From NCBI GenBank assembly GCA_963825615.1, contig CAWGTV010000002.1, forward strand, positions 62,001 through 126,000: a DNA stretch of 64,000 nt, given 5' to 3'. The position numbers were made by a program, and so were the translations under genes. Shown here one piece after another: positions 10,884 through 19,803 of this stretch. A model generated the notes under the pieces. It saw nothing but the letters and a program-made list of their open reading frames with translations. It made no database searches and was not told where the DNA came from. The DNA comes from JAHEDT01 sp963825615. Lineage in GTDB: Bacteria > Desulfobacterota > Desulfuromonadia > Desulfuromonadales > BM103. Each line of letters starts with the position of its first letter. The stretch's first letter is position 1.

Positions 10884-10912
10884 TTGACCGTATTCGAACA
10901 AGCGTTTAAATC
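10884..10912 (+). promoter_or_regulatory. putative sigma-70 promoter of the tetR-RND operon
   Basis: TTGACC at 10884-10889 is a good -35 hexamer. A -10-like TAAATC lies 17 bases further at 10907-10912 and overlaps the left half of the operator palindrome. No other promoter-like pair is seen before the regulator gene. Confidence 0.5.
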
Positions 10913-10925
10913 ATACGTATGATTT
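10908..10925. promoter_or_regulatory. 18-bp perfect palindrome, probable TetR operator
   Basis: The sequence AAATCATACGTATGATTT equals its own reverse complement. It overlaps the putative -10 region and lies 40 bases before the regulator start, the usual place for autorepression by TetR-family proteins. Binding is inferred, not shown. Confidence 0.65.
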
Positions 10926-10964
10926 TATTCTACAGCCTTTTTGTCCGGGAGGTTGAGTGCGTCA

Positions 10965-11600
10965 ATGAGCCAGCCAGATACCAAGCAGAAAATCCTCGAT
11001 GCCGCGGAGCATCTGTTCGCCAAAGACGGCTACCATGTCACTTCCCTGCGCGGCATAACGCAGAGTGCCGTGGTCAACCTGGCCGCGGTCAACTATCACT
11101 TTGGCAGCAAGGAGGCGCTCCTCGAGGCGGTCATCGAACGTCGCCTGGGCCCCCTCAACGCGGCACGCCTAGGCCAGCTTGAAAAGCTTCTGAAGCAAGC
11201 GGCAGATGCTGGAGTAAAGCCGACCTGCCGCGATGTCCTGCGGACATTTATCGAGCCCACCCTGCACCTGCGCAAGCAGGGCTCAGATACTGAGGATTAT
11301 ATCGCCCTGATCGGTAGGACTCTTGCTGAGCCGCGCGGCGTGGCCATGTCGATCTTCATGCAGCAGATGGAGCCGCTGATGAATCGGTTGTTTCAGGCCT
11401 TGACCCTTGCCTTGCCCGGGTTGACACACCAGACCCTGTTCTGGCGAGTCCATTTTGCGATCGGTTCCTTAAGTCACATCATGCGGTGTCATGATCGTCA
11501 TGCCATGGTGCCGGAGGGTCTCGATGTCGATCTGACGGTCGATGTTCTGATTGAACTTTTCCTTGATTATGCGACCGCCGGGATGGAGGCGATACAATGA
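10965..11600 (+). CDS. TetR/AcrR-family repressor of the adjacent RND efflux operon
   Basis: About 211 residues starting MSQPDTKQKILDAA. The N-terminal 50 residues form the TetR helix-turn-helix, ending in the signature NLAAVNYHFGSKEALLEAV. The C-terminal ligand domain includes IGRTLAEPRG and a conserved hydrophobic tail, resembling the CecR-like branch of TetR regulators. The chosen start has GGGAGG 12 bases upstream; a TTG 24 bases upstream is in frame but less likely. The stop codon overlaps the start of the outer-membrane factor gene (ATGA), so regulator and pump are one transcript. The palindrome upstream suggests self-repression relieved by a pump substrate. Confidence 0.92.
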   Translation: MSQPDTKQKILDAAEHLFAKDGYHVTSLRGITQSAVVNLAAVNYHFGSKEALLEAVIERRLGPLNAARLGQLEKLLKQAADAGVKPTCRDVLRTFIEPTLHLRKQGSDTEDYIALIGRTLAEPRGVAMSIFMQQMEPLMNRLFQALTLALPGLTHQTLFWRVHFAIGSLSHIMRCHDRHAMVPEGLDVDLTVDVLIELFLDYATAGMEAIQ

Positions 11601-13012
11601 TGCTGAGCCTTGCTGTTCTTGTCGTGATGCTCCTCTCCGGCTGCTCGCTCCACCAGCCGGCGAAGGTCGAGCTGCCAGTGGACGTGCCGCCGGCATACCT
11701 CGAAAACCAGTCTACCGATGTGCCCGGCTTGCCGGTCGACCAGTGGTGGCTGGCCTTCAACGATGAGCATCTTGACCTGTTGATGGACGAACTCTTCGCT
11801 CATAACCTTGATCTGACCCAGGCGATTGCGCGCCTGGAGCAGGTCGAGGCGTCCTTCAGGATCACGCGCAGCGCCCAGTCGCCGTCCCTTTCCGCTGGCG
11901 GAAGCGTAAGTCGTTCCAAACAACCTGGCCTGATCGATGATTATATCGGCGACAATTATCAACTGTCGCTGGCCGCCGGTTTCGAGCTTGACCTCTGGGG
12001 GAAACTGGCCGCCCTGAGCAGGGCGGCCAGCCAGGAGCTGGTTGCCAGCCAGCAGGATGTCCAGACCCTTTACCTGGGACTGTCGGCACGCTTGGCCGAT
12101 CTCTACTTCCTCGCTGTTGAGCAGCGGTCCCAGCTGGTCTTGACCGACCAAGTGATAGCCTCCTTCTCGGATACGGCCGCGCGGGTCGAAAACCGCTATC
12201 GCAGGGGGTTGGTTCCGGCTGTTGACATGTACCAGGCGCGCCAGAACCTGGCCGCAGCAAAGGCGGCTAGACCGGTCTTCGCGGCCCGTCTGGCCGAAGC
12301 CGAGCATGCCATTGGTGTCCTGCTCGGGCGCTATCCCGAGCGTCTGTCCGGGGACAATCCCATCCAGGTGCCTGCCGCCCCGGTGCTCTTTGCAGTCGGC
12401 ATCCCGGCCGGCCTGGTCAGTCAGCGCCCGGATTTGCAGGCGGCGTTGCAGCGGGTTGCCGCGGCCGACGCCAGGGTTGCCGCGGCGATTGCCGATCGGT
12501 TCCCATCCATCAACCTTTCCGGCAATTACGGCACCCTGCGTCAGGAGGTCGCGGCCGGCTTGATCAAAGGAGAATTCTGGAGCCTGCTCGGCAACCTGGC
12601 GTTGCCGGTGATTGATGGCGGCCGGCGGCGTGCCGAGGTCGACCGGAAAGAGGCTGCGCTGCGCGAAGCTGTCGCTGCCTATCAACAGAAGGTTCTCTCG
12701 GCTTTTCAGGAAGTCGAGGACGCCCTAGTCAACAATTACGCCAGCGCCCAACGCATTGACCTTTTGGCCGAAACGGCACGGGCCACCGGGGCCAGCCTGC
12801 GCTTGTCGACGGATCGATATCTCGCCGGTTTGGATGACTACCTCCCCGTGTTGACTGCCCAGCGTGTTGATGCCGATACGCGCAGCCGTCTGATTGCAGC
12901 GCAGCGACAACTGCTCGCTGATCGCATCAGCCTGGCGCGGGCGCTGGGGGGAGGCTGGATGCAGGACCAAATGAATGCCCGTGTGCAGATTGAAAAGGAT
13001 AAGCATCAATGA
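11597..13012 (+). CDS. outer-membrane efflux lipoprotein, NodT/OprM family
   Basis: A 471-residue TolC-type outer-membrane channel component. The signal peptide ends in a lipobox with the lipidated cysteine at residue 16 (LLSGCSLHQP). The N-terminal WWLAFND motif and the two repeated helical halves (LDLTQAIARLEQVEASFRI; later RQNLAAAKAARPVF and ALRRV-type repeats, QRPDLQAALQRVAAADARV) are those of RND outer-membrane factors. It joins an inner-membrane RND pump through the adaptor encoded next. The start overlaps the tetR stop and the end overlaps the adaptor start by four bases, indicating tight translational coupling. Confidence 0.93.
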   Translation: MMLSLAVLVVMLLSGCSLHQPAKVELPVDVPPAYLENQSTDVPGLPVDQWWLAFNDEHLDLLMDELFAHNLDLTQAIARLEQVEASFRITRSAQSPSLSAGGSVSRSKQPGLIDDYIGDNYQLSLAAGFELDLWGKLAALSRAASQELVASQQDVQTLYLGLSARLADLYFLAVEQRSQLVLTDQVIASFSDTAARVENRYRRGLVPAVDMYQARQNLAAAKAARPVFAARLAEAEHAIGVLLGRYPERLSGDNPIQVPAAPVLFAVGIPAGLVSQRPDLQAALQRVAAADARVAAAIADRFPSINLSGNYGTLRQEVAAGLIKGEFWSLLGNLALPVIDGGRRRAEVDRKEAALREAVAAYQQKVLSAFQEVEDALVNNYASAQRIDLLAETARATGASLRLSTDRYLAGLDDYLPVLTAQRVDADTRSRLIAAQRQLLADRISLARALGGGWMQDQMNARVQIEKDKHQ

Positions 13013-14181
13013 AAATCAAGAAAGCCATACTGCCGCTGCTGGTCATCCTCATCGCCCTGGGCCTGACCCTGGCCCTGATCAAATCGCGCAAGGCGCCCAA
13101 ACCCCACGAAGCGCCGCACCTCGGGCCACTGGTCGAAGTGGTGGAGGCGGTCAATACTGTGCGACCGGTAATCGTCAGCGGAACCGGTACGGTCCAGCCA
13201 CGCTACGAGGTCAGCATAACCCCGCAGGTCAAGGGCCGGGTCAGCGAGATCTCACCACAGATGGTTGCCGGTGGCGTGCTGCGCAAGGGCGAGCTGCTCT
13301 TCGCTATCGAGGATATCGACTATCGCCTGGCGATCGATCTGGCAAAAGCCAGCCTGGCCCAGGCGGAACTGGAACTGCTGCGCAACGAAAACCAGGCCGA
13401 TGTGGCCCGCAATGAATGGCAGGCCTTGAAGTCGTCGGGAGATGCCGAACCCAATCCGCTGGTTGTCTACGAACCGCAGTTGAACAGTGCCCGAGCCCAG
13501 CGTGACGCCGCCTTGGCCAATGTCAGGCAGGCGGAAATCAATCTTCAGCGGACCAGGATTTTTGCACCGTTCAACTGCTACGTTCGCAGTGAGCAGGTTG
13601 AGATCGGCCAGTTCCTCAATGCCGGCTCACCGGTTGCGACGATTGTCGGCACCGACCAGGCGGAGATTGTCGTGCCGCTGCCGCTCGACGAGCTCGCTTG
13701 GCTCCAGGTGCCACGCAATGGAGCAGCGCAGCTGGGTTCTCCCGCACAGATTGAACTGCAATCCGGTGCACGGACATACCACTGGCAGGGTGCCATAACC
13801 CGGGCTCTCGGTGAGATTGACCCGCGTAGCCGCATGGCCCGGGTCGTGGTCACGGTTGCCGATCCCATCTCTGCGGGGAGTCCCGCTCGGAGTCTGCTCA
13901 ATGAGCTCTTGCCGGGAATGTTTGTCGAGGTCAAGCTGCAGGGTGAAGAGCTGGTCGATGTCATCCCGGTGCCGCGTGGCGCGTTGCATGACAACGATAC
14001 CGTCTGGGTTGTCGACCAGGAAAACCACCTGCATATGCGTACAGTCGATATCGTCCGCCGCGAGCGCGACGTGGTCCTGGTCCGGTCCGGTCTGCAGGCC
14101 GGAGAAATGGTCGTCATGACCAGCCTGTCCGGTGCCGCGGAAGGGATGCTGCTGCGGCCGCAGCCGAGGGAGGCCCAGTAA
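13009..14181 (+). CDS. RND efflux periplasmic adaptor (membrane fusion protein)
   Basis: 390 residues: an N-terminal membrane anchor (residues 5-24, ILPLLVILIALGLTLALI), then barrel and lipoyl-like halves around an alpha-helical hairpin (residues 100-185, rich in A/L/E/R/Q). Family blocks include SGTGTVQPRYEVSITPQVKG and TRIFAPFNCYVRSEQVEIGQ. It bridges the inner-membrane pump and the outer-membrane channel across the periplasm. The gene overlaps the preceding one by four bases, and its last base is the first base of the pump start codon. Confidence 0.93.
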   Translation: MKIKKAILPLLVILIALGLTLALIKSRKAPKPHEAPHLGPLVEVVEAVNTVRPVIVSGTGTVQPRYEVSITPQVKGRVSEISPQMVAGGVLRKGELLFAIEDIDYRLAIDLAKASLAQAELELLRNENQADVARNEWQALKSSGDAEPNPLVVYEPQLNSARAQRDAALANVRQAEINLQRTRIFAPFNCYVRSEQVEIGQFLNAGSPVATIVGTDQAEIVVPLPLDELAWLQVPRNGAAQLGSPAQIELQSGARTYHWQGAITRALGEIDPRSRMARVVVTVADPISAGSPARSLLNELLPGMFVEVKLQGEELVDVIPVPRGALHDNDTVWVVDQENHLHMRTVDIVRRERDVVLVRSGLQAGEMVVMTSLSGAAEGMLLRPQPREAQ

Positions 14182-17100
14182 TGAACGGCGCAATTCGCTG
14201 GATGGCGGAGAATCACGTCGCCGCCAACCTGCTGATGCTGGTGCTGATCGTCGGCGGCCTGATCCTCGGCTCCAACGTCAAGCAGGAAGTTTTCCCGGAC
14301 GTGACCCTTGACCGGATCCAGGTCTCGGTCGCCTACCCAGGTGCAGGCCCGGAGGAGGTCGAAGAAGGTGTGATCCTCAAGATCGAGGAGAACCTGACCG
14401 GAGTGGATGGCATCAAGCAGGTCAAGTCGGTGGCCGCCGAAGGGTATGGTGTCGTTACCGCCGAGATCATGACCGACGCGGACATCGACCTGGTCCTGCA
14501 GGATATCAAGAGCGAAGTCGACCGCATCACCACTTTCCCACAGGACGCTGAAAAGCCGGTAGTCAGCAAGCTGCTCAACCGGCGCGAAGTGATTTCGGTG
14601 GTGGTCTACGGCAAACTGCCGGAACGCAGCCTGCGTGAACTTGCCGAGCAGGTCCGCGACGAGTTGCTGCTGGAACCGGGTATCACCCAGGTTGACCTGA
14701 GCGGCGTCCGCCCCTATGAAATTTCCATCGAGATCAATGAAACCAACCTGCGCCGCTACGGCCTGACCTTTGACCAGATCGCCCAGCGGGTGCGCCAGGC
14801 GTCCCTCGACCTGCCCGGCGGGACGATTAAAACCGGCTCCGGCGAGATCCTGGTCAGAACCAAGGAGCGCCGCTATGTCGGCCACGAATACGCCAGCATC
14901 GTCATCCTGACCACGGTGGACGGCACGGAAGTCACCCTCGGCGACGTCGCGACCATCAAGGACAGTTTCGAGGAGACCGACCAGTTCGGCCTCTTCGACG
15001 GCCTGCCGGCTGCCATGACCAAGGTCTATCGCGTCGGCGACCAGAAACCGACGGAGATTTCCGATGCCGTCAAAAGGTTTGTCGAGGTCAAGCGGCGGCA
15101 ACTGCCGGCATCGGTCGACCTGGCCACCTGGAACGACAACTCGGAGCTGTTCAAAAGCCGCAAGGACCTGCTCACCAGGAATGCCATGCTCGGTCTGGTG
15201 CTGGTCTTTATCACCCTCGGGCTGTTCCTGGAAATCCGCCTGGCCCTGTGGGTCATGCTCGGCATTCCCATCTCTTTTTGCGGAGCGCTGCTGTTCATGC
15301 CGGCGATCGGTGTCTCGATCAACATGATCTCGCTGTTTGCCTTCATCATGGCGCTCGGCATCGTGGTTGATGATGCGATTGTCGTCGGCGAGAACGTGTA
15401 CGAGCAGCGCCAGTCGGGTAAGCCGTATCTGCAGGCGGCAGTTGATGGCACCATCGAGGTCGCCCAACCGGTCGTCTTTGCCGTACTGACCTCGGTCACG
15501 GCCTTTCTGCCGCTGCTCTTTACCAGCGGCATTATGGGCAAGTTCATCCTGGTGATCCCGGCGATCGTCATTACGGTCCTGCTGGTGTCGCTGGTGGAAT
15601 GCCTGTTCATCCTTCCCGCACACCTGGCGATCGGCCAACGGACGCAGGCTCCCGGCCGATTCCTGGCCAGCCTCGAGAGGAACCGGCAACGTTTCGGCAA
15701 GCTTCTGCAGCGCTTTATCGACGGTCCTTACCGCAAAGGCCTGGCTCTCTGCCTCCGCCATCGCTACATGACCGTAGCGGTTGCCCTTGCCGTTCTGCTG
15801 CTGGCCGGGGTTGGACTGGTCGGCGGCGGAGTCGTCAAGTTCCGCTTCATGCCCGATGTCGATGCCGACGTCATCCAGGTCGCTCTTGAGCTGGCGCCCG
15901 GCAGCCCGGTGGCCATGACCACACAGATCCAGGAGCAGATCGTCAACGCGGGCCTCGCTGTGGTGGCCGAGTACGACCGCGATCGCCCGGAAAGGGATTC
16001 GGTGCTGCGTCACGTCTTTGCGAACGTTGGTTCGTCTATCGCCGACCGCGGCCCTGCCGGGTCCTTCTCCAGTTCCGGTGGCAACCTCGCCAGCATCTCG
16101 ATGTTTCTGACGCCGAGTGAATCGCGCGGTGTGCCGGCGAGCGAGATCGCCAACCGCTGGCGGGAGCGGGTCGGGGAGGTCGTCGGGGTGGAAACCCTGA
16201 CCTTCACCTCGAACCTGATTCATCTGGGTGCCAATATCGACGTGCAGCTGGCCCACGAGGATTTTGCGGTTCTGGATGAGGCGGCAGAGCGTCTCAAGGA
16301 GATCATCGCCACCTATCCGGGCACGGGCGACATCGCCGATAACTACACACTCGGCAAGCGGGAGGTCAAAGTCCGCCTGAAAGCTGAAGCCCGCACTCTG
16401 GGGATTACCGAAGAGGATCTGGGCCGCCAGCTGCGCGGTGCCTTCTACGGGGCCGAAGCCCTGCGCCTGCAGCGCGGCCGCAATGAAGTCAAGGTCTTGG
16501 TCCGCTACCCGGAGGAGAGCCGACAACGTTTCTGGGATCTGGAAAACCTGCGTATCCATGTGCCTAGCGGCGGGGAGATCCCCCTCGATCGGGCGGCGAC
16601 CCTGGCCGAAAGCCGTGGCTTCAGCAAGATCAACCGCACCGACCGCAAGCGCGTCATCAATGTGACGGCGACTGTGGACAGTCATGTCGCCAACGCCGAA
16701 GAGATCGTCGCCGAACTCAAGTCGGATGCTTTACCGAAACTGATGGCTGATTATCCCGGTTTGAGCTATGACATGGAAGGGGAGGACAAGAACCGGCGGG
16801 AATCGATGGCGAGCATGTTTACCGGTTTCAAGCTGGTGCTGATCGTCATCTTCGCCCTGCTGGCGATCCCGTTCCGCAGTTACTCCCAGCCGCTGCTGAT
16901 CATGGTGGCGATTCCCTTCGGCATCGTCGGGGCGATCCTCGGGCACTTTTTGATGGGCTATGACTTGAGCATCCTCAGCATGTTCGGTATCGTGGCCTTG
17001 ACCGGCGTGGTCGTCAACGATTCCTTGCTGCTGATCGATTATGTCAATCGTGCGCGGCGCCAGGGTCAGCCTCTGCACGATGCTCTCATGGAGGCAGGGC

Positions 17101-17351
17101 AAAGGCGCTTCCGGCCGATTCTGCTGACCTCCCTGACCACTTTCTTCGGGCTGATGCCGATGATCCTGGAGACCAGCGTCCAGGCCCAGTTCCTGGTGCC
17201 GATGGCGATCAGCCTTGCTTTCGGCATTCTCTTTGCCACCGGTATCACGCTCCTGCTGATCCCCTCTCTTTACCTGGTGCTCGAAGATGTGCGGCTGTTG
17301 ATCGGCCTGTCACCCAGCCACGCCGATCATCATCACGAGCCGGGCAGTTGA
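14181..17351 (+). CDS. RND-family efflux pump permease (AcrB/HAE1-like)
   Basis: A 1,056-residue inner-membrane proton/drug antiporter with twelve expected helices: TM1 at residues 13-31, the TM2-6 block around 335-480, a second helix at about 530-550 and the TM8-12 block after 870. The proton-relay aspartate pair is present in TM4 (ALGIVVDDAIVVGENVYE). Two large periplasmic loops separate the helix groups. The second TM block has GIVALTGVVVNDSLLLIDYV. Length and layout are full. Substrate cannot be predicted from sequence. It ends the tetR-led operon; a 9-bp stem follows at 17376. Confidence 0.95.
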   Translation: MNGAIRWMAENHVAANLLMLVLIVGGLILGSNVKQEVFPDVTLDRIQVSVAYPGAGPEEVEEGVILKIEENLTGVDGIKQVKSVAAEGYGVVTAEIMTDADIDLVLQDIKSEVDRITTFPQDAEKPVVSKLLNRREVISVVVYGKLPERSLRELAEQVRDELLLEPGITQVDLSGVRPYEISIEINETNLRRYGLTFDQIAQRVRQASLDLPGGTIKTGSGEILVRTKERRYVGHEYASIVILTTVDGTEVTLGDVATIKDSFEETDQFGLFDGLPAAMTKVYRVGDQKPTEISDAVKRFVEVKRRQLPASVDLATWNDNSELFKSRKDLLTRNAMLGLVLVFITLGLFLEIRLALWVMLGIPISFCGALLFMPAIGVSINMISLFAFIMALGIVVDDAIVVGENVYEQRQSGKPYLQAAVDGTIEVAQPVVFAVLTSVTAFLPLLFTSGIMGKFILVIPAIVITVLLVSLVECLFILPAHLAIGQRTQAPGRFLASLERNRQRFGKLLQRFIDGPYRKGLALCLRHRYMTVAVALAVLLLAGVGLVGGGVVKFRFMPDVDADVIQVALELAPGSPVAMTTQIQEQIVNAGLAVVAEYDRDRPERDSVLRHVFANVGSSIADRGPAGSFSSSGGNLASISMFLTPSESRGVPASEIANRWRERVGEVVGVETLTFTSNLIHLGANIDVQLAHEDFAVLDEAAERLKEIIATYPGTGDIADNYTLGKREVKVRLKAEARTLGITEEDLGRQLRGAFYGAEALRLQRGRNEVKVLVRYPEESRQRFWDLENLRIHVPSGGEIPLDRAATLAESRGFSKINRTDRKRVINVTATVDSHVANAEEIVAELKSDALPKLMADYPGLSYDMEGEDKNRRESMASMFTGFKLVLIVIFALLAIPFRSYSQPLLIMVAIPFGIVGAILGHFLMGYDLSILSMFGIVALTGVVVNDSLLLIDYVNRARRQGQPLHDALMEAGQRRFRPILLTSLTTFFGLMPMILETSVQAQFLVPMAISLAFGILFATGITLLLIPSLYLVLEDVRLLIGLSPSHADHHHEPGS

Positions 17352-17375
17352 ACCGTAATCTGCCATTTTAATCCT

Positions 17376-17404
17376 CGCGACGGCGGCCGCGGGCTGCCGT
17401 CGCG
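17376..17404 (+). terminator. stem-loop after the RND operon
   Basis: A perfect 9-bp GC-rich stem (CGCGACGGC/GCCGTCGCG) with an 11-base loop begins 24 bases after the pump stop codon. The trailing sequence is only moderately T-rich (TTCCGTTCTTG), so termination may be partial. Confidence 0.5.
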
Positions 17405-17506
17405 TTCCGTTCTTGAAAAATTCCAGCGTATATCGTTTAATGCTCCGTTGTTTTATTAAAATCTGGGTCTGCAGTCGTCAAGGACTCAGGGTAAAAAGGC
17501 AGGTTT

Positions 17507-18340
17507 ATGCCGATGCTGCTCAACAACGCCCACTTCCGTAAAGTTAAAAAGCTGACCGGCCAGGCGGTCGGTGATTTCAACCTGATCGAGGCAGGTGACC
17601 GCATTGCGGTCGCCGTCTCGGGGGGCAAGGACTCCTATGCCTTGCTGCACATCCTCCACCAGCTACGCCGCCGGGCGCCCATCGACTACGAATTGATTGC
17701 GGTCAACATCGATGCCGGTTTCCCCGGTTACCGCAAGGATGTCCTGGAGTCATATCTGCATGACTGTGGATTCGAGGTGCACATGGAAACCACTGACTGC
17801 TCGCACATCATTGATGAAAACCTGCGCCCCGGTTCCTCCTATTGCGCTTTTTGCGCCCGGCTACGTCGAGGGTTTCTCTACACCGTGGCAGATCGGCTCG
17901 GTTGCAATAAGGTTGCCTTGGGCCATCACCTCGATGATTTCATCGAAACGCTGTTGCTCAACCAGTTCTACATCGGTACCCTGGCGGCCATGAGTCCCAA
18001 GCTGCTGGCCGATAACGGCCGACACACGGTGATTCGCCCGCTGGTTTACGTGGAAGAATCCGATATAATCAAATTAGCTCGGCAGAACAATTTCCCGACC
18101 ATCGATTGCGGTTGTCCCGTTATGGGACAGACTGACCAGAAGCGCAAGAGAATGAAGCAGTTGCTCACCGAGCTGCACAAGGAAAACCGACACCTGAAGC
18201 GCAGTATGATCCGCGCTCTGAGCAATGTGCGCCCGCGCCACCTTTTGGACCGAGAGCTGGTCAGGCTCATGGAACGCGACGGGCAGAGCTCTGAGGGCCC
18301 ACTCACGGGGAGATATGGACCCGCCACTGAGAACGAATGA
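17507..18340 (+). CDS. ttcA: tRNA 2-thiocytidine biosynthesis protein
   Basis: A 277-residue PP-loop ATPase that inserts sulfur at cytidine 32 of certain tRNAs using a [4Fe-4S] cluster. The ATP loop is SGGKDS at residues 38-43. Cluster cysteines Cys113 and Cys116 (SSYCAFCARLRRG) and a third cysteine at 201 or 203 (TIDCGCPVMG) match the TtcA pattern. GHHLDDFIETLLLN is the conserved catalytic stretch. The start MPMLLNNAHFRKVKKLTG is the usual N-terminus. The next gene begins inside its 3' end, so the two are coupled. Confidence 0.93.
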   Translation: MPMLLNNAHFRKVKKLTGQAVGDFNLIEAGDRIAVAVSGGKDSYALLHILHQLRRRAPIDYELIAVNIDAGFPGYRKDVLESYLHDCGFEVHMETTDCSHIIDENLRPGSSYCAFCARLRRGFLYTVADRLGCNKVALGHHLDDFIETLLLNQFYIGTLAAMSPKLLADNGRHTVIRPLVYVEESDIIKLARQNNFPTIDCGCPVMGQTDQKRKRMKQLLTELHKENRHLKRSMIRALSNVRPRHLLDRELVRLMERDGQSSEGPLTGRYGPATENE

Positions 18341-19094
18341 CCCTCTTGAGGTCAAACTGGCCGGGCAGGTGCAGAAACTGCTGCTGCCTAAAAGTTCTCC
18401 TGCCTCTAGCTGGTGCTGTATGGCGGCGAGAAATCGCATGGCCAACGTGCTCGGCGGCGATTTTTACGATTTCATCGAGCTCGACGATGGTTGCCAGGTC
18501 GTCTTTGTCGGTGATGTGACCGGTCACGGCCTGCATGCTTCGGTCGTCATGTCGCTGGTCTACGGGTTTATCCATTGCGCCGCACGCGGGGTGTGCAACC
18601 CATACAAGGTGGTTACTGACCTCAATACGTTTTTGCGCACATTCGCCAGGCGGTCGCAACTTCTCGACCATTTTTTTTCAGCGACACTCTTTTTCGGTGT
18701 GATCGATCCCCACAGCCTGACCATGAACTATGTCAATGCCGGCCACCCTGCTGGTTTGGTGCGCCGCAGGGATGCGCTATCGCGCTTGCCGGCGACTAGC
18801 CATCCCGTCGGCTACTTCGATCCGGCGGAATTCAAGGTGGATAAGTTCCAGCTGGAAGCTGGCGACCGCTTGCTGTTGTACACAGACGGGGTCCTTGATA
18901 GCTGCAACCCGGACGGCGAGATGTACGGTGCTGCACGACTCGATGATGCTTTCCGCAGATTTGATGGCGATCATATGCTATTTTTAGAGCGACTTTTTGC
19001 CGAGATCACCGATTATCTTGCTGGGCAACCGCCCTTTGACGACTGTACGGCGATCGTGGTTGACTTGCATGGGTCCAGTTTAGGCGGGGGATAG
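18315..19094 (+). CDS. SpoIIE/RsbU-type PP2C serine phosphatase
   Basis: 259 residues when started at MDPPLRTNDPL, chosen because GGGGAG lies just upstream; it overlaps the end of ttcA. The phosphatase core shows GGDFYDFIELDDG with the metal-binding aspartates, FVGDVTGHGLHASVVMS, NAGHPAGLV, LLLYTDGVLDSCNPDGEMYG and the final DDCTAIVVDL. Phosphatases of this family dephosphorylate anti-sigma-antagonists or other regulators. There is no attached receiver or sensor domain, so any input must come from partners. The PilZ gene follows within five bases, suggesting a shared signalling role. Confidence 0.88.
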   Translation: MDPPLRTNDPLEVKLAGQVQKLLLPKSSPASSWCCMAARNRMANVLGGDFYDFIELDDGCQVVFVGDVTGHGLHASVVMSLVYGFIHCAARGVCNPYKVVTDLNTFLRTFARRSQLLDHFFSATLFFGVIDPHSLTMNYVNAGHPAGLVRRRDALSRLPATSHPVGYFDPAEFKVDKFQLEAGDRLLLYTDGVLDSCNPDGEMYGAARLDDAFRRFDGDHMLFLERLFAEITDYLAGQPPFDDCTAIVVDLHGSSLGGG

Positions 19095-19098
19095 TGGC

Positions 19099-19803
19099 AT
19101 GGTCTTGTTAGGTGGTAGAGAATCTGATGTCAAGCAGGTCGCGGTTGTGACCCGCAACCAGAAATTCGCCAGGATTTTATGCAGCATTCTGGCAGATTGG
19201 AAGTTTTTTGCCGTAGACGATCTCTCCGCGGCAAAAGTCGTGTTTGCTGAGCGCGGGGTGCATTTGCCAGCCCATGTCAGCAAGGTGGTCTGGTTGACGC
19301 CCATGCCGCTCGTGGCTGGGACCTTCCTGCAAACCCCCATTTGCCTTACCGAACTCTATCAGCTTCTCGAGGGTCAGTACTTCCCGAATCCCCGGCGCAA
19401 TATTCGCATTTCCTTGGCTCTGGAGGTTGACCTGCAGATAGAAGGGGCTTGGCTGACCGGCCGTATGATCTCACTCTCCGATCGCGGCGGTCGTATCCAG
19501 TGTGCGGCGGAAATACCCAAGGGCAGGCGGGTGCATCTCGAAGTGAACCTGGCCGGCAGATTGCTGAAGCTTGACGCAGAGGTTCTCTATTGTGTGCCGG
19601 GGGGAGATTCGCCGGGGACCTCGCAGCCCCAGACCGGCGTCCTCTTCAAACCGGCCAGCGATCGTGAATTCAACCTGATCCGTCACTTTATCGAAACTAC
19701 CTGTATCGAACAGGCCTGTGCCAGGGAGGGGATTGCCTTGAAAGATCCCTGCGTCAGCTGGTTCGATGAGCCGACCGACCCCTGGAGTACAACTTGCAGA
19801 TGA
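19099..19803 (+). CDS. PilZ-domain protein with N-terminal receiver-like region
   Basis: 234 residues. The first 95 residues look like a degenerate receiver (VKQVAVVTRNQKFARILCSIL and PLVAGTFLQTP near the usual position of the KP loop). From residue 98 a PilZ domain follows, with RRNIRISL as the arginine-rich c-di-GMP motif and ISLSDRGGRI as the D-x-S-x-x-G-like motif. c-di-GMP binding is plausible, though the second motif is altered from the usual DLSxGG. The gene sits five bases after the SpoIIE-type phosphatase. It converges directly on the next gene, with no terminator in between. Confidence 0.75.
   Translation: MVLLGGRESDVKQVAVVTRNQKFARILCSILADWKFFAVDDLSAAKVVFAERGVHLPAHVSKVVWLTPMPLVAGTFLQTPICLTELYQLLEGQYFPNPRRNIRISLALEVDLQIEGAWLTGRMISLSDRGGRIQCAAEIPKGRRVHLEVNLAGRLLKLDAEVLYCVPGGDSPGTSQPQTGVLFKPASDREFNLIRHFIETTCIEQACAREGIALKDPCVSWFDEPTDPWSTTCR

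Noticed and set aside
13578..16685. A 1,035-codon open frame antisense to the RND adaptor and pump genes
   Set aside because: It mirrors GC-rich coding sequence on the other strand, is dominated by Asp/Gln/His/Arg, has no conserved domain, and the sense strand encodes a full RND system.
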